The notes: generated by a model from the sequence alone, not told the origin. A DNA stretch of 64,000 nucleotides from Mikania micrantha (GCA_009363875.1 CM018682.1:51529372-51593371); one strand, 5' to 3'. Positions 11,411 through 23,097 are shown, numbered from the stretch's first letter. Translations and numbers: made by a program.

Positions 11411-11560
11411 CTATTTATAGGAACTTGCACGCAAATCGAGAGAACGGGGTGCCGACACCTCACCCGGACACGTGGCAGCCTTGGGGACACGTGGAAGCCC
11501 TTGGGGACAAGTGGCAAAGGCTTGGGACACATGGCAATAGACTGTGACACGTGTCAATGC
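11411..11560 (-). promoter_or_regulatory. LTR promoter: TATA box with clustered G-box motifs
   Basis: On the minus strand a ctataaatag TATA box (11411-11420) is preceded upstream (11464-11560) by repeated ACGTG-containing units about 20-27 bp apart: gacacgtggcagcc, gacacgtggaagcc, gacaagtggcaaag, gacacatggcaata and gacacgtgtcaatg. CACGTG is the plant G-box, bound by bZIP and bHLH factors. The arrangement suggests a TATA promoter driven by a G-box array. The other LTR keeps fewer units (21893-21945). Confidence 0.6.
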
Positions 11561-12014
11561 TCTTATACACGCGGTTTAATTAAGAACTTGTGTTCGCGAT
11601 TTTCGCTTCATACGAACTCCGTTTTGCACACCGTTTTTTCTCATGTTCACGATTTTCCATGGTATTTCTAACTATATCAAGTATTTATCATAGGGGTGTA
11701 CTTATTATGTGGGTTATTTTATAATTACGGTGTATCCTCGGCTTACTATAACTTTCAGTGAGAGCATTGTTTGTTAATTCTGCTTTCACTTATTTTTCAT
11801 GTTTCTTTTAGATGACCTAAAATTTATTATAACTTAATTTATTCACTCGTGTTACATACCTCATTACTCAGTTTTTCAGTTACTTGTATTGGTTTCTGTA
11901 ACATAGCATATGTTTGGTCTATCATAGCTTACATAAAATACTTGTATTAAGCAACTGGAAGCATTTCATTGTAATAATAGTTATTACATGGTTTCGGAAA
12001 GACTGAACGTTACA

Positions 12015-12065
12015 ATTCTACCCCCTTAATGAAGGTTTCGTCCTCGAAACCTAAGAAGGGGAGAC
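12015..12065. other. Back-to-back PPT junction with imperfect palindrome
   Basis: The minus-strand element's PPT (complement of tctaccccctt, 12017-12027) and a plus-strand PPT (agaaggggagac, 12054-12065) face outward. Between them is the inverted repeat GGTTTCG-TCCT-CGAAACC (12034-12051). The left half belongs to the gypsy element with the left LTR, the right half to the element that supplied the LTR beginning at 12066. Confidence 0.6.
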
Positions 12066-13134
12066 TGTAACATCAGTGCTGGAATCGTACCGGAACAGTG
12101 ATCTCAACAGTGCCATGAACAGTGATCAGGTACGAACTATAAGTATTTCAGTGTGATTCATATTCATATCATATATCATTATCAGTTTATGTTATCAAAC
12201 AGTGAATTCAGAATCATTTCAGATAAACAAAACTCAGAAAACATGGTTCATCAGTCAGATAATTATCTGGCATTACAGAACCATCATGTGATTATGTGTT
12301 AGGATTTTATTATGTATAAATGTATGTGAGGCTTTAATGAACAAAACAACACGGATGTCGCTACGTGAATGCTAAATCGACGGATTATTCGTATTGGTGA
12401 CGATCTGTACGAATAAATCTGAAAGTTTAACGTTCTGAATGATATCCGATAATTAGAAAACAACATTGAATAGTATAGTTATCGTCGTGTTCGTACGAAT
12501 GACGATTCGAACGAATACGCACGACGACTGTACGATTCGATTTAAACAGTAAATTTAATATTTTTAGAAATTTAAATTAAATGAAAGATATTTAGTTAAT
12601 TTACTAGGAATAACCACTTAAAATAATTTTATAAATCTTATTTTATAAACCGCGTCGTTTTGTTATGAAAATTTCGAAGAACCAGCGTTTTACGCGTAAC
12701 CGAGCAATATCGAACGTAATTGGGTATGGGGAAACCATTTAATGAAGCCTTCAATGCCACAACCACCTCCACCAACCCAATTCCACTATCAAACTCGTCT
12801 CTCTCTCTCTAGCATCATCCCTAACCTTCTCTCTAAGATTTCTTGGTGGATTCTCATTGGATTCAAGAGTTCTTGGAGCCAAAACGACCACCTCGTCACG
12901 TAGATCATGAAAGTACAAAGGATCTAGGTTTTCATCCATCAAATTCGAGGTAAATTTATGGTTTTTATTCTCGGTTTTCTTCTAACCACCTCACGTGTAC
13001 ATAGGTACAAGTGGTAGGACAATATTAGGATTATGGTTTGATTAAACGAGAAAGGATAAGTGAGAGGATACCATGGCTGAAACCGTAATCAGCTAGGGTA
13101 GCAGATGAGGATGGTGATCCACGAACAGCTACAG

Positions 13135-13640
13135 GGTTCGTGAGAACCTTCGGCCGAACCTCCCTACTCCTTGGCCGAACCTACCTCGGTGGTATCATGC
13201 GAACCCTACCAGCTGCACAACCCAACTCCTTTAGCCGAACCCTCCTGGCCGAACCCTCTGACTCACGAACCACCATGTTCCAACCGACGAACCTTCTCTC
13301 AGATGAACCAAAGGGGCATGCACAACCGAACCTTGTCAGCGAACCATTTTTGTTGGCCGAACCTCCCTAGCGGCCGAACCCTAACAGCTGCCGAACCTTT
13401 TTCCCCTAGGCGAAGCTGATGTCCCCAACATAGTGCCTGGAGCCGAACCTTTCCCATTGAGCGAACCTTTACTTAGCTAACCTGAAGGGAATGTCCGAAC
13501 CATAGACAAAGCGAACCTCACTGAACTGCTGGCTTAGCCGAACCTTGGAACACTTAAAACTTGTTGAGATAACAACGAACCTAGGAGTGAGACTGGAAGC
13601 CTTGATCTAGCCAAACCTAATATCCACAGGTTCGCTGATC
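13135..13640 (+). repeat. CGAACC array in LTR A
   Basis: More than twenty irregularly spaced copies of a GCCGAACC-type octamer, nearly all in this orientation, with occasional full palindromes (TTCGGCCGAACC). Small ORFs reading through it are by-products of the repeats. Confidence 0.85.
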
Positions 13641-15045
13641 CCCCTGCACACTAGACTTAGTTATTAATGAAAAATAAATGTTGGTTCTAGGGCCTTATGC
13701 ATGGGAAATAATCTTATGTAGGCGTGTGTGTGCATGCACAAAATGGAAATTCTATTGTGAGTTCATGGGAAATCATACTAGGGTTGACAAACTAAGGATA
13801 TCATTAATAAAGAACAATGAAATAGGGTTTAGAATAAAAAGGGTTATTTTAAACCTTAATATTTCCAAATGATGAAAGCCAAGTGAATTTAACATAATTG
13901 TAGTGAATCATGAGTATCATAATGATGAACTAAAGTATTGAGGGTTGATATGGTTATTAACACTTAAATGTTAGGAAAAGATTAAGACGGATAATTAACC
14001 TAGATGAGTTAATTGTCTATGTCATATTATTCAAAGATATTGATTTGAAATCGTTTGAAAATCAAAGGCAAACAATGGGCCTAGGTTGGCCCAATGGGCT
14101 TAACCCAAGCCCATCATGATAATCACATTTATAGCTCTGTTAAAATTAATTATGCTGTAACAAAAGATGATGTTTTATAAACTTGATTGAATTAAAATAA
14201 ATGATTTTAAATATAATTAGCTTAAAGTGAATTAAATTAAAAACATGTTAATTTAGAAATTATAATGATTTATTTGTGGGATAATGGTTGAAAATGGGTA
14301 ATTAAGCTAGATTAGTTAAATGAAATATTAGATGCACGATAGTAACATAGGACACTTAGTTGCACATTGAGACCAAACCTTAGATACGACGACTAAGACG
14401 TATACTTATCGTATTCGAATTCTTTTAAAACAACTCAGGAACTGAAGAAACCTAAGCTACAGCAACGAGCGCGCATTTTGTGATAGATCATTTGCACAAC
14501 AACACAGGTGAGTTCATTGCCCCTTTTCTAAACATTTTGTTTTCAAACGCGGGGCTGAGAAGCATGCGTAAACTGTTTTATTTAAATTGTTTTACGTAAA
14601 TGCTTTTACTTGTTATGAATTGCTTATTATACATGTTGTTGATACTCCTTGACACCTGTCTAGGTAATTGCTATGCAGAACTAACTATCAAGTTAATTAA
14701 GTTACTCTTATGAGTAATACCTTAATTCTAAACTCTAAATAAACCCTTAGTCCATCAGGCTCAAATTCAAGAATCTAAATTCAAAGTGGAATCAAAAGAA
14801 CAAAAGCTAAAGATCAAAAGCAATGGAAATCAAATCCAGTGTGTGATCAGTAAACTAAGGATCCTACTCATAAATCTATAATCATTGTGAAAGCATGGAA
14901 TTCTAAAGATCAAAATCAAGAGACTCAAGGAAATCAGAACTGTGTGTGAATCATTGAAATAATGAAATCATTAAAATCTAATGAAATCATTAATGCTTGA
15001 GTCAAGGTGGATGTCAGTTGTATAGAAATCAAGACCACGTGTAAC

Positions 15046-15275
15046 ACACATAAAGTCCCGGCATAAATAGTAGACTCTTGTAGTCAAGCTATATGGGCAA
15101 TAACGTGAACTATCAAACACAATCAAGAGAATCACAGACGATCAAGAATCAGAGGATATCCGTAAAGTCCCGGCATGTACAGTAGACTAGTGGGTCAAGC
15201 TGATATGGGCATCATTAAGTTCCCGGCACACACAGGTAGACTCCTTGTGAGTCATGCCTGATATGGGCCACGTGT
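15046..15275 (+). repeat. Tandem units with tcccggcat...agtagact...gatatgggc
   Basis: Three diverged copies of a unit beginning aagt(t)cccggca and ending with tcaagctgatatgggc, at about 15053, 15165 and 15218. Specific to this LTR copy of the family. Confidence 0.65.
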
Positions 15276-15514
15276 GAGAGGGTACAACTTGGACAACCAC
15301 CAATAACTAAGTCTAATTGACTGAGTCAAATAAGGCCCAATCATCATGTCTTAGTTGTGTTTAAATGTTTAGTTATTAATTTAATTACCCATTTAATATT
15401 ATATTTCTACAAATGCTTTGGGGTAATCATCAGTACATGGTGAACTCAAGAGATCAAAGGTGAATCTAATTGTTGAAATCAAAGTCTAAATCAAAGGTGA
15501 ATGGAGTGAAACGC

Positions 15515-15905
15515 TTAATTATCATTAACAACAATATGCTAAGCAGTCCGGTATGTGATGGGACGGTGGCTGGGGCTTTTCCCCTACATATGCCCTATAT
15601 ATAAGCATACTTGATTGGATAGCAAAGGTGGTTGTTGTTGAGGTTAAGGTTGTCATTTCGGGGGATCAAGGTAAACATTTTTAAGGGTAATCAAATACTA
15701 TGGAATCAAATGTTATGGAATCAAATTTGTGGGATGAAATGCTTAATTATCGCCATGAACAATATATCATGTGGTTTAGTATGTGGTGGGACGGTGGCTG
15801 GGCGGGCGGTAAGTTCGACCCTACATATGCCCTATATATAAGCATACTGAACTGGATGGTATAGGTAGTTAATGGTGAGGTTAAGGTTGTCATTCAGGTT
15901 ATTCA
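15515..15905 (+). promoter_or_regulatory. Two copies of a TATA-containing LTR module
   Basis: Two units about 230 bp apart, each with cttaattatc, then gggacggtggctggg, then ccctatatataagcatact, then gaggttaaggttgtcat. The tatatata core looks like a TATA box in the LTR sense direction. The module occurs once in LTR D (41095-41245) and three times in LTR C (25080-25720). Confidence 0.65.
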
Positions 15906-16300
15906 AACTCATTTTTATAAAACTATATGAACTCACCAACCATGTCAATTAAGCATTTATTGCTTTTGAGCTAGGATTTCAGTAGGAGGACCTAGCATTT
16001 TTGGACCTGCATATTTTGAAGCATCATTTATAGATTTATTTTGTATATCTTGTGCAGATACAAGATAGAAGAATTATGATGTGATGGTAGATTTACATTG
16101 TTAAATTATAAACTTAACTGATGCAATTTAACTTTGTAATTCTATTTTAACTTAGTAGTTTCTCATTCATATATATATATATATATATCATGTGCAATGT
16201 AAACAATCTGATCATTCCGATTATCACTCACGATATCGCGCCCCGGGAACCTTCCGCCCGACGGGGAAGTCGATCCAACCCGCCAGCACGGGGTGTGACA

Positions 16301-19150
16301 GTTCCAATCAGTATGCAACTTTACCGATCTTATCCAAAATCTTAAATGGTCCGATATACCTTGGACTTAACTTTCCTCGCTTTCTAAATTGAATTAAACC
16401 TTTCTATGGGATACTTTTAATAACACACGATCCCAAACGTTGAATTCAATTGGTCTCCTTCTTTTGTCTGCGTATGACAATCTTGGGCAGCTTTTAGTCG
16501 TGCTCTGACTTGAGCGAGCTTATTGGCCATTAATTCTACATCTGGTTTGTTCCCATGTCTTTTTTCCCAACTTCACCCCAACATAGTGGATTTCGACATC
16601 GTCTCCCGTATAGCATTTCATATGGTGGCATTCCAATGCTAGCATGGTAGCTGTTATTATACGAGAATTCGACTAGCGGTAAATGATCGTCCCAATTACC
16701 ACCAAAGTCAATAACACACGCACGCAACATATCTTCTAATGTTTTTATCGTTCTTTCTGTCTGCCCATCCGTTTGTGGATGATATGCCGTGCTTAAACAT
16801 AATCTCGTCCCCATCTGTTCATGAATTTCTTCCAGAATCTGGAAGTAAATCTGGTATCCCGATCCGATAAAATCGAGATTGGTACTCCATGGCGTGCAAT
16901 AATTTATTTCACAAATAATTCTGATAGCTTTTCTGAGGAATACGTCTCACGTATTGCTAAGAAATGAGCACTGTTCGTCAGTCGGTCCACAATCACCCAT
17001 ATGGAATCATGTTGTTTAGCTGTACATGGTATCTTTGTGATGAAATCCATGGTTATGTGCTCCCATTTCCATTCAGGAACTTCCAGAGGCTGCAAATAGC
17101 CATGAGGCTTCTGATGCTCAGCTTTCGCTTGTAAACAAGTCAGGCATCGGTTAACATATTGTAAAATGTTTAATTTCATTCCTAGCCACCAGTAATTCTT
17201 GCGTAAATCTTGGAACATTTTGGTAGTACTTGGATGAACTGAATATCGAGACTTGTGTGCTTCATAGAGAATTCTTGATCTGATATCACCATATCAAGGT
17301 ACCCACATTCTAGCGTAACAAGTTTTGATTCCGAACTCATTTTCATCAATCTTCGTTATCAGACCAAAAATTCTTTCACTTATCACATTCTCTTCTTTCA
17401 ATGCTTCTTGTTGTGCATTTTTGAGTTGCTTTAGAAAATCTGATGTTATAACCAACGCATAAGATTTTACCCGTATTGGAGAAAAATCACCCTTGCGACT
17501 TAGCGCACCGGCCACTACATTGGCCTTTCCAGGATGGTATAGAATTTCACAATCACATTCCTTAATCAACTCAAGCCATCTATGCTGTCTCATGTCCAAG
17601 TCTTTTTGTTCAAAGAAATACTTTAGACTTTTATGATCAGTGTAAATGGTGCACTTGGCACCATACAAAAAGTGCCTCCATATCTTTAGGGCAAACACGA
17701 CTGCGGCCAATTCCGAGTCGTGTGTTGGGTAATTTGCTTCATGGATTTTTAATTGTCGTGATTCATACGCAATAACTTTGCCTTGCTGCATCAGAACATA
17801 ACCCAAACCCTGATATGACGCATCAGAGTAGATTACCATGTCTTTTGTGCCATCAGGTAATGATAGAACTGGGGCCTGTGTTAATAGTCTCTTCAGTTCT
17901 TCAAATGCATCTGGTTGTTTAGGACCCTATTCAAACTTTACTTTCTTCTTGGTTAACTTGGTCATGGCAGAAGCAATCTTGGAAAAATCTTGGACGAATT
18001 GTCGGTAGTAACCTACCAAACCCAGAAATCTACGAACTTTAATGGGTGTCTTTGGCGGATTCCATTTTGTCACCGACTCAATCTTACTTGGATCAAACAG
18101 GATTCCATTAGCATTGATTACATGACTAAGAAATTGTACTTCTCTTAACCAAAAGGCACATTTTGAGAATTTGGCATACAACTTCTCTCTTCTCAACATT
18201 TCCAGAACTTCTTTTAGGTGGCAGGCGTGGTCCTGTTCATTCTTTGAATATATCAAAATATCATCAATGAACACAATTACTGACCTGTCAAGCATTGGTC
18301 GACATACCCTATTCATGAGATCCATGAATGCTGCTGGGGCGTTAGTCAAACCAAACGACATTACCAAAAACTTATAATGTCCATATCGAGTTTGGAATGC
18401 AGTCTTTGATATGTCTTCTTCTCTCTCCTTTAGCTGATGATAGCCCGAACGTAGGTCAATTTTGGAGAACCAACTTGTTCTCTGTAGTTGGTCACACAAG
18501 TCATCGATTCTAGGAAGAGGGTATTTGTTCTTTATTGTAAGTTTATTTAGCTCCCTATAGTCTATGCACATTCGCATACTCCCGACTTTCTTCTTTACAA
18601 ATAATATTGGAGCTCCCCAGGGTGAAACACTTGGCTGCACAAAACCTTTGTCTAACAGTTCTTGCAGCTGTGACATTAACTCCTTCATCTCTGTGGGTGC
18701 AAGTCGATAAGGTGCCTTTGCAACTGGTTTAGCTCCTGGTAAAAGATCGATTCGAAATTCTACTTCTCGTTCTGAGGGCATACCCGGTAATTCATCAGGA
18801 AACACATCGGGAAATTGGGAAACCACCGGAATATCTTTTAGTTCTTTCTTCATTTCCTTGTTATCGACCACGTATGCTGGATAGGCTTTGTAACCTTGAT
18901 GCATAAACTTCAGGGCCTTCAACATTGAAATGATCTTAATAGAAGAGCTCGTACGATCTCCAAAGATAATAATCTGATTTCCACTGGGCACTTGGAGTTG
19001 AATCATCTTCTTTTTTACATAATATTTTAGCTTCGTTTTCTATTAGCCAATCCATGCCCAGCACGACATAAAATCCACCCAAAGTTATTGGGTAAAGTTT
19101 AATGGGTATTTTATGACCATCAAGGTCAATAGAATAATACAGTAGCGGGC
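16301..19150 (-). pseudogene. pol: gypsy pol remnant (PR tail, RT, RNase H, integrase)
   Basis: Read right to left. Protease tail (VVLGMDWL) near 19050. Then RT at 17927-19006 with MCIDYRELNKLTIKNKYPLPRI, KIDLRSGYHQL and catalytic FIDD. Then RNase H (YSDASYQGLGYVL; YTDHKSLKYFF; YHPGKANVVAGALSRK) at 17294-17839, and integrase at 16536-17218 with CLTCLQAK, MDFITKIP and TDGQTERTIKTLED. Breaks: frameshift near 19010, TAG at 17927-17929, a stop near 17290, and a frameshift between 16815 and 16904 inside the integrase core. Coding sequence stops at the LTR A boundary, so the chromodomain region is lost. Order and motifs are those of Ty3/gypsy; the exact clade is not determined. Confidence 0.88.
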
Positions 19151-19235
19151 ATGTTATTTATAATAATACAGTAGCGGGCATGTTATTTTATGACAATCAA
19201 ATAATACAGTAGCGGGCATGTTATTTATAAGAAAC
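19125..19235 (-). repeat. Three-copy tandem repeat destroying the protease active-site region
   Basis: Three copies of a roughly 30-bp unit containing acagtagcgggcatgtta, spaced 30-37 bp, lie exactly where the protease D-T/S-G motif should be. Upstream coding sequence reaches VLFD and then dissolves into the repeat. This is a local expansion inside pol, not a normal element feature. Confidence 0.75.
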
Positions 19236-20470
19236 GTACCCGATACGACATCCGGGGTTTCCTTAGCTGCACCAACGGTCATTGTAAAAACTTTCCCTTT
19301 GGGTTTTGGAACCATATCAATTTTCTTATTTGGGCATTCTGTTTCCCGATGACCTTGTTTTCCACAATCGAAACATTTCATAGTTGGGCATTTGTTGGCA
19401 TAGTGCCCCTCCTTGACGCACCTAAAGCAAACATTCATCCCCATTCTATAGTTCCCACTATGCATCCGGTCACATATGTTACAAACTGTTGGACTACTGC
19501 CAGGTATCTTTCTTTTTGGTTTGAAATTATCTTTATGATAACCTTGAGAGTAATCTCCCCATTTTCTCTTAATTGTCATGGGCCTCCCTCCTAGCCCGCC
19601 CACTTCTTGAAATAATTCTGCTGTAAGCTCTACTACAGATTGATAGGTTCATGGTGCAGAACCTTTAACTAATCTCCTTACCTCTGATGGAAATCCCTGG
19701 ATATAACGCTTGATTCGGGACTCCTCTGGTGTTACTAAATGAGGTACAAATCTGGACATCTCATTAAACTTAGTCGTGTACTCTTGGTGAGTCATAGTAC
19801 CGACCTATAAATTCATGAAATCCTTCTCCATCTTATCTATAACAAATTTTGGACAAAATTTTGCTAACACTAAACGCTTGAAACTTTCCTAACTTAGTGC
19901 CTCTACTGCATGCTCCCCCATCGCTTGTTGAATTGTGTCCCACCAAAACAAAGCTTCAGACACAAAGGAATGAGCTGCAAACTTGAATTTCTGGCTGTCA
20001 TTGCACTCACTAATCTTGATTATTGACTCCATCTCGCTCAACCATTGGTGTGCTTCAACAACCTCTTTCTTTCCGTCAAAAGAAGGAGTGTTACAACTTT
20101 TGTAGTCGCACCCTTTCTTTTTATCTTCTTGTCTTACAGCATTGAGTGGAACAACAATTTGAGCAGTTCCATTTTCCATAGCTGCACCTGTATTGTTATC
20201 TGCACCAGACTTATATCCATTACTATCCTTCTCTTGTTGACATATTTCTGCAACAATTTCTGGTATTGCCGCTTTAAGCATTCTTGCAAAGTTTTCTTCC
20301 ATCTGATTTGGTTGATCATTGGCTCCGTGCTTCCAATGAGAGTTTGCATTCATTTCACCGTGTACTTCATCTTCCAAATTTGGATTTAATCGAGTACTTC
20401 TTCTTCTTGTTAGGGGTCTACCGGTATCGCAACTGATATTTCCATCCAGATTACGTCCTCTATTGGCCAT
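19154..20470 (-). pseudogene. gag: gypsy gag remnant with zinc knuckles
   Basis: Starts at the ATG at 20470 (MANRGRN) and keeps one frame through gag, with nonsense codons at 19889, about 19805 and about 19653. Conserved gag features: CDYKSCNTPSFDGKKEVVEA, ALFWWD and FVPHLVTPEESRIKRYIQG. The C-terminus has zinc-knuckle motifs (CFRCVKEGHYANKC and CFDCGKQGHRETEC), the nucleocapsid RNA-binding domain. It then runs into the protease. The PBS lies 425 bp upstream. Only stops break gag, so decay is moderate. Confidence 0.85.
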
Positions 20471-20894
20471 CCAACAATTAAGGTATAGGATAATTCAATA
20501 TTTGCATGATAAGTAGTAATGCCAGAATACGAATGTATAATAAATAATCAATTACAGAACCTAGGATGTAATTAGTTATTTACTATGACATCATCTTCCA
20601 GTTTATATTCTATCATGTTTATACTAAATATCCAACCTTAACCCTTAACTTACAGCACCTTTACAAATAACGGATAAAACTTTAGCATTATTTGCAAATG
20701 CCAAACCTCAATTGCAGTAGCTAATTGCAATTGACTTTTAAGCATTTACTCATGTGTCAAAAGTTTCATTTGTTATATGCTTGATGTATCCTATGTGGCT
20801 GGCATGTGGTTGCTTTGACTGGCATTCCTATGTTCTCCCAAAGTCCTAGTTTAAGTTTAGTTACCGCTTGAGTACCTAAATATCTTAAACCAGT

Positions 20895-20906
20895 GCTCTG
20901 ATACCA
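20895..20906 (-). promoter_or_regulatory. Primer-binding site (initiator Met-tRNA type)
   Basis: Plus-strand gctctgatacca is the complement of TGGTATCAGAGC, which pairs with the 3' end of plant initiator tRNA-Met. It lies 3 bases from the LTR end at 20910 and fixes the element's orientation. Confidence 0.9.
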
Positions 20907-20909
20907 ACT

Positions 20910-22413
20910 TGTAACGCCCGTCTCACGAGGCACGTTACTTCATCGAATTTACTCATAAGTTCAATCATTAAATAGAGATAGCTCAATCGTAGCGGAAATA
21001 AAACATATTATACATAAGTAAACCCGATTACATATCCATTATACAACCATATTTATTATTTTACAAAATCTACATCTATGCCAGTATTTTCAAAACTTGC
21101 AGCCAGCATCCATCCAATGACACTTATGCCACATGTTTCTTGCCTCCACTAGCTGAGGCTTTATCAATTCTACCTAATGTGCATGCTAAAAATTGTCAGC
21201 TTAAGCTGGTGAGTTCTAAGTTTAATAAACGTCTTTTATTTCAATTCATATATTTCTAAACATTTCATAAAACATGCATTATATACATATATCATATTAT
21301 ATCAAAGCATTCATTAAAAACTCTGTTTACCCAAAGGTATCTGTTTTACCCGAAGGTAACTCTGTTTTACCCGAAGGTAACTTTGTTCACCCGAAGGTGC
21401 TCTTTTACCCGAAGGTAACTCTGTTTTACTCAAAGGTAACTCTGTTTTACCCGAAGGTAACTCTGCAAAACTTTATTCACCCGTAGGTGCTTTCAAACTC
21501 TTTTAAAAACTTTATAATCAACACCGTAGTGCAAAAACTCTTTTTCGAAACATTGTTTTTACCTCAAACCTATACACTGGCATTATCCTGTTATATCGAA
21601 GGAGCATATGACTACGCACCTTCGGTATACCAGGACTCATAGAACTCACCTTTGCTAAAGCAAAACTTCTACTATAGCTTCACGAACAACGTGTCACTTA
21701 TACGACCTGACAACTCCCGAGCACTTTCTAATAATGTAATACTATTTGTTCAACCTAATTGGTGGTTAAGAGTGTGTATTTTTTGGTGGAATAGAGCTAG
21801 AGTCAAGTGGCATTACGTTGAAGCGAGTTCTTGACGTCTATTTATAAAAACTTGCACGCAAATCGAGACAACGGGGTGCCGACACCTCACCCGGACATGT
21901 GGCAGCCTTGGGGACACGTGGCAATAGCCTGTGACACGTGTCAATGCTCTTATACACATGTACTTTTCGTGCGGTATAATTCCGAACTTGTTTTCGCTAT
22001 TCCCGCTTCATACGAACTCTGTTTTGCACACCGTTTTCGCCCACGTTCACGATTTTCCATGATCTTTCTAACCATATTAATTATTCATCTTAGGGGTGTA
22101 CTTATTATGTGGGTTATTTTATAATTACGGTGTATCCTCGGCTTACTATAACTTTCAGTGAGAGCATTGTTTGTTGATTCTGATTTCATTTATTTTTCTT
22201 GTTTCTTTTAGATGATCTAAAATTTATTATAACTTAATTTATTCACTCATGTTACATACCTTGTTAATAAAATTTTCAATTACTTGTATTTGTTTTTGTA
22301 CTTAGCATATGTTTGGTCTATCATAGCTTACATAAAATATTTGTATTAAGCAACTGGAAGCATTTCATTGTAATAATAATTATTACGTGGTTTCGGAAAG
22401 AGTGAACGTTACA
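20910..22413 (-). repeat. Right (5') LTR of the 10273-22413 gypsy element
   Basis: Plus-strand ends tgtaacgcccg...aacgttaca, 1504 bp. Aligns with 10273-12014 but lacks a block of about 240 bp (junction near 21635) and carries a larger acccgaaggt array (21325-21490). TATA remnant at about 21838-21847 in minus orientation. Substitutions and indels between the LTRs indicate an old insertion. Confidence 0.88.
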
Positions 22414-23075
22414 TGGGTCGTATTCTCTATCTGCAACGATAGATCAGGGTCGTATCCTGGATGTATGATAGTGAGAAACAATTGTACCTGGTCAAGAGAT
22501 TCAATGTGAAGTTGGAGTACTTTAAGCGTCCACAGGACTTTTCCTCCTTGCCCAAGATTGATCTGAGGAGTATAAACAACGTTGTATTCAAGAGTATCTT
22601 GAAAAACAATCAGGTCAACTTGTTTGCGAAATTTTGGAAAGACCAATGTGACAAAGACTTTCCCACGATGAAGCCGGTACAAGGAAAAAGGTTCACATCC
22701 AAGTATATCCTGGATCCTATAACAATGGAGCCATGGGTCTATACTATGTATCCACCACCAATCACCGAGAAACCAGTTCCTGTTCACATGAGGGTAGTAG
22801 ATGACACGCTCAAGGACTTCACGTTCTGCTACTTTGATGAGATATCGTATGGAGTTTTCATCGTGCGTGAATCAAAAAATTTATTTATCCTAGACCCCAT
22901 GGACATGCTAAAGTTTGGAAGGGCTGATATGATGGTGCTGCTTCATAATCCTATTAGAGTGATGGGTGGATACGGTCCTAAAGATAAACCGTTCACTAGA
23001 GTAGGCGCTTTGGCAATTACTCACAAATTGTATGTAGGATCCGGTCCTTTCAAGAAAATGCTTCATGTTGATTGA
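22414..23075 (+). pseudogene. Third-ORF C-terminal domain, right half of copia element B
   Basis: Open reading from about 22461 (204 residues, stop 23073-23075), with related sequence from 22414. It matches the C-terminal domain of the 1116-4628 protein in order: a KRxxxxxYFKxPxDF block (here YLVKRFNVKLEYFKRPQDF), a middle region ending in PPP-I-K-P, a DF-x-CYFDE block, then LDPMDMLKFG and a final basic stretch. Identity is low but the layout is consistent, so this looks like a second subfamily of the same protein. It is followed by a PPT-like ctagggagagtt and the copia LTR at 23098. The left part was separated by the gypsy insertion. Confidence 0.65.
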
Positions 23076-23097
23076 TTTCATCAGTCTAGGGAGAGTT

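Larger units (their letters stand above)
10273..12014 (-). repeat. Left (3') LTR of the 10273-22413 gypsy element
   Basis: Plus-strand ends are tgtaacgcccg...aacgttaca. It aligns along its length with 20910-22413, but is about 240 bp longer, mostly because the right copy lacks a segment matching roughly 10950-11200. Contains short acccgaaggt repeats (10690-10810), a minus-strand TATA (11411-11420) and G-box motifs (about 11464-11560). Confidence 0.85.
12066..16300 (+). mobile_element. Giant gypsy LTR A inside the minus-strand element
   Basis: Begins TGTAACATC after a purine tract and ends GGGTGTGACA, 4235 bp. It is the same family as 24638-29292 (opposite strand) and 37744-41698, with shared start, a gtacgaataaatctgaaag block, a CT-rich leader, a CGAACC array, TGGGCC motifs, a doubled CCCTATATATA module and a gcgcccc-containing 3' end. 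No PBS follows it. Flanks gagac and gttcc do not match, so it is not a simple solo-LTR insertion. No supported coding sequence inside. Confidence 0.8.
10273..22413 (-). mobile_element. Minus-strand Ty3/gypsy element, itself interrupted
   Basis: Bounded by two related LTRs in the same orientation (10273-12014 and 20910-22413), with a tRNA-iMet-type PBS beside the right LTR and a PPT beside the left LTR, so transcription ran right to left. The interior holds gag, protease, RT, RNase H and integrase remnants with many stops. A foreign LTR (12066-16300) sits between pol and PPT, and the pol C-terminus is missing there. The host copy is a copia third ORF. Flanking pentamers aggga and tgggt share only ggg, so the target duplication is decayed or absent. 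Confidence 0.8.

Noticed and set aside
13140..13419. Two overlapping ORFs rich in Glu-Pro and Arg-Thr
   Set aside because: Products of the CGAACC array in two frames.
12066..16300. LTR A as a simple solo LTR
   Set aside because: Flanking pentamers differ (gagac and gttcc) and it carries an adjacent PPT of its own.
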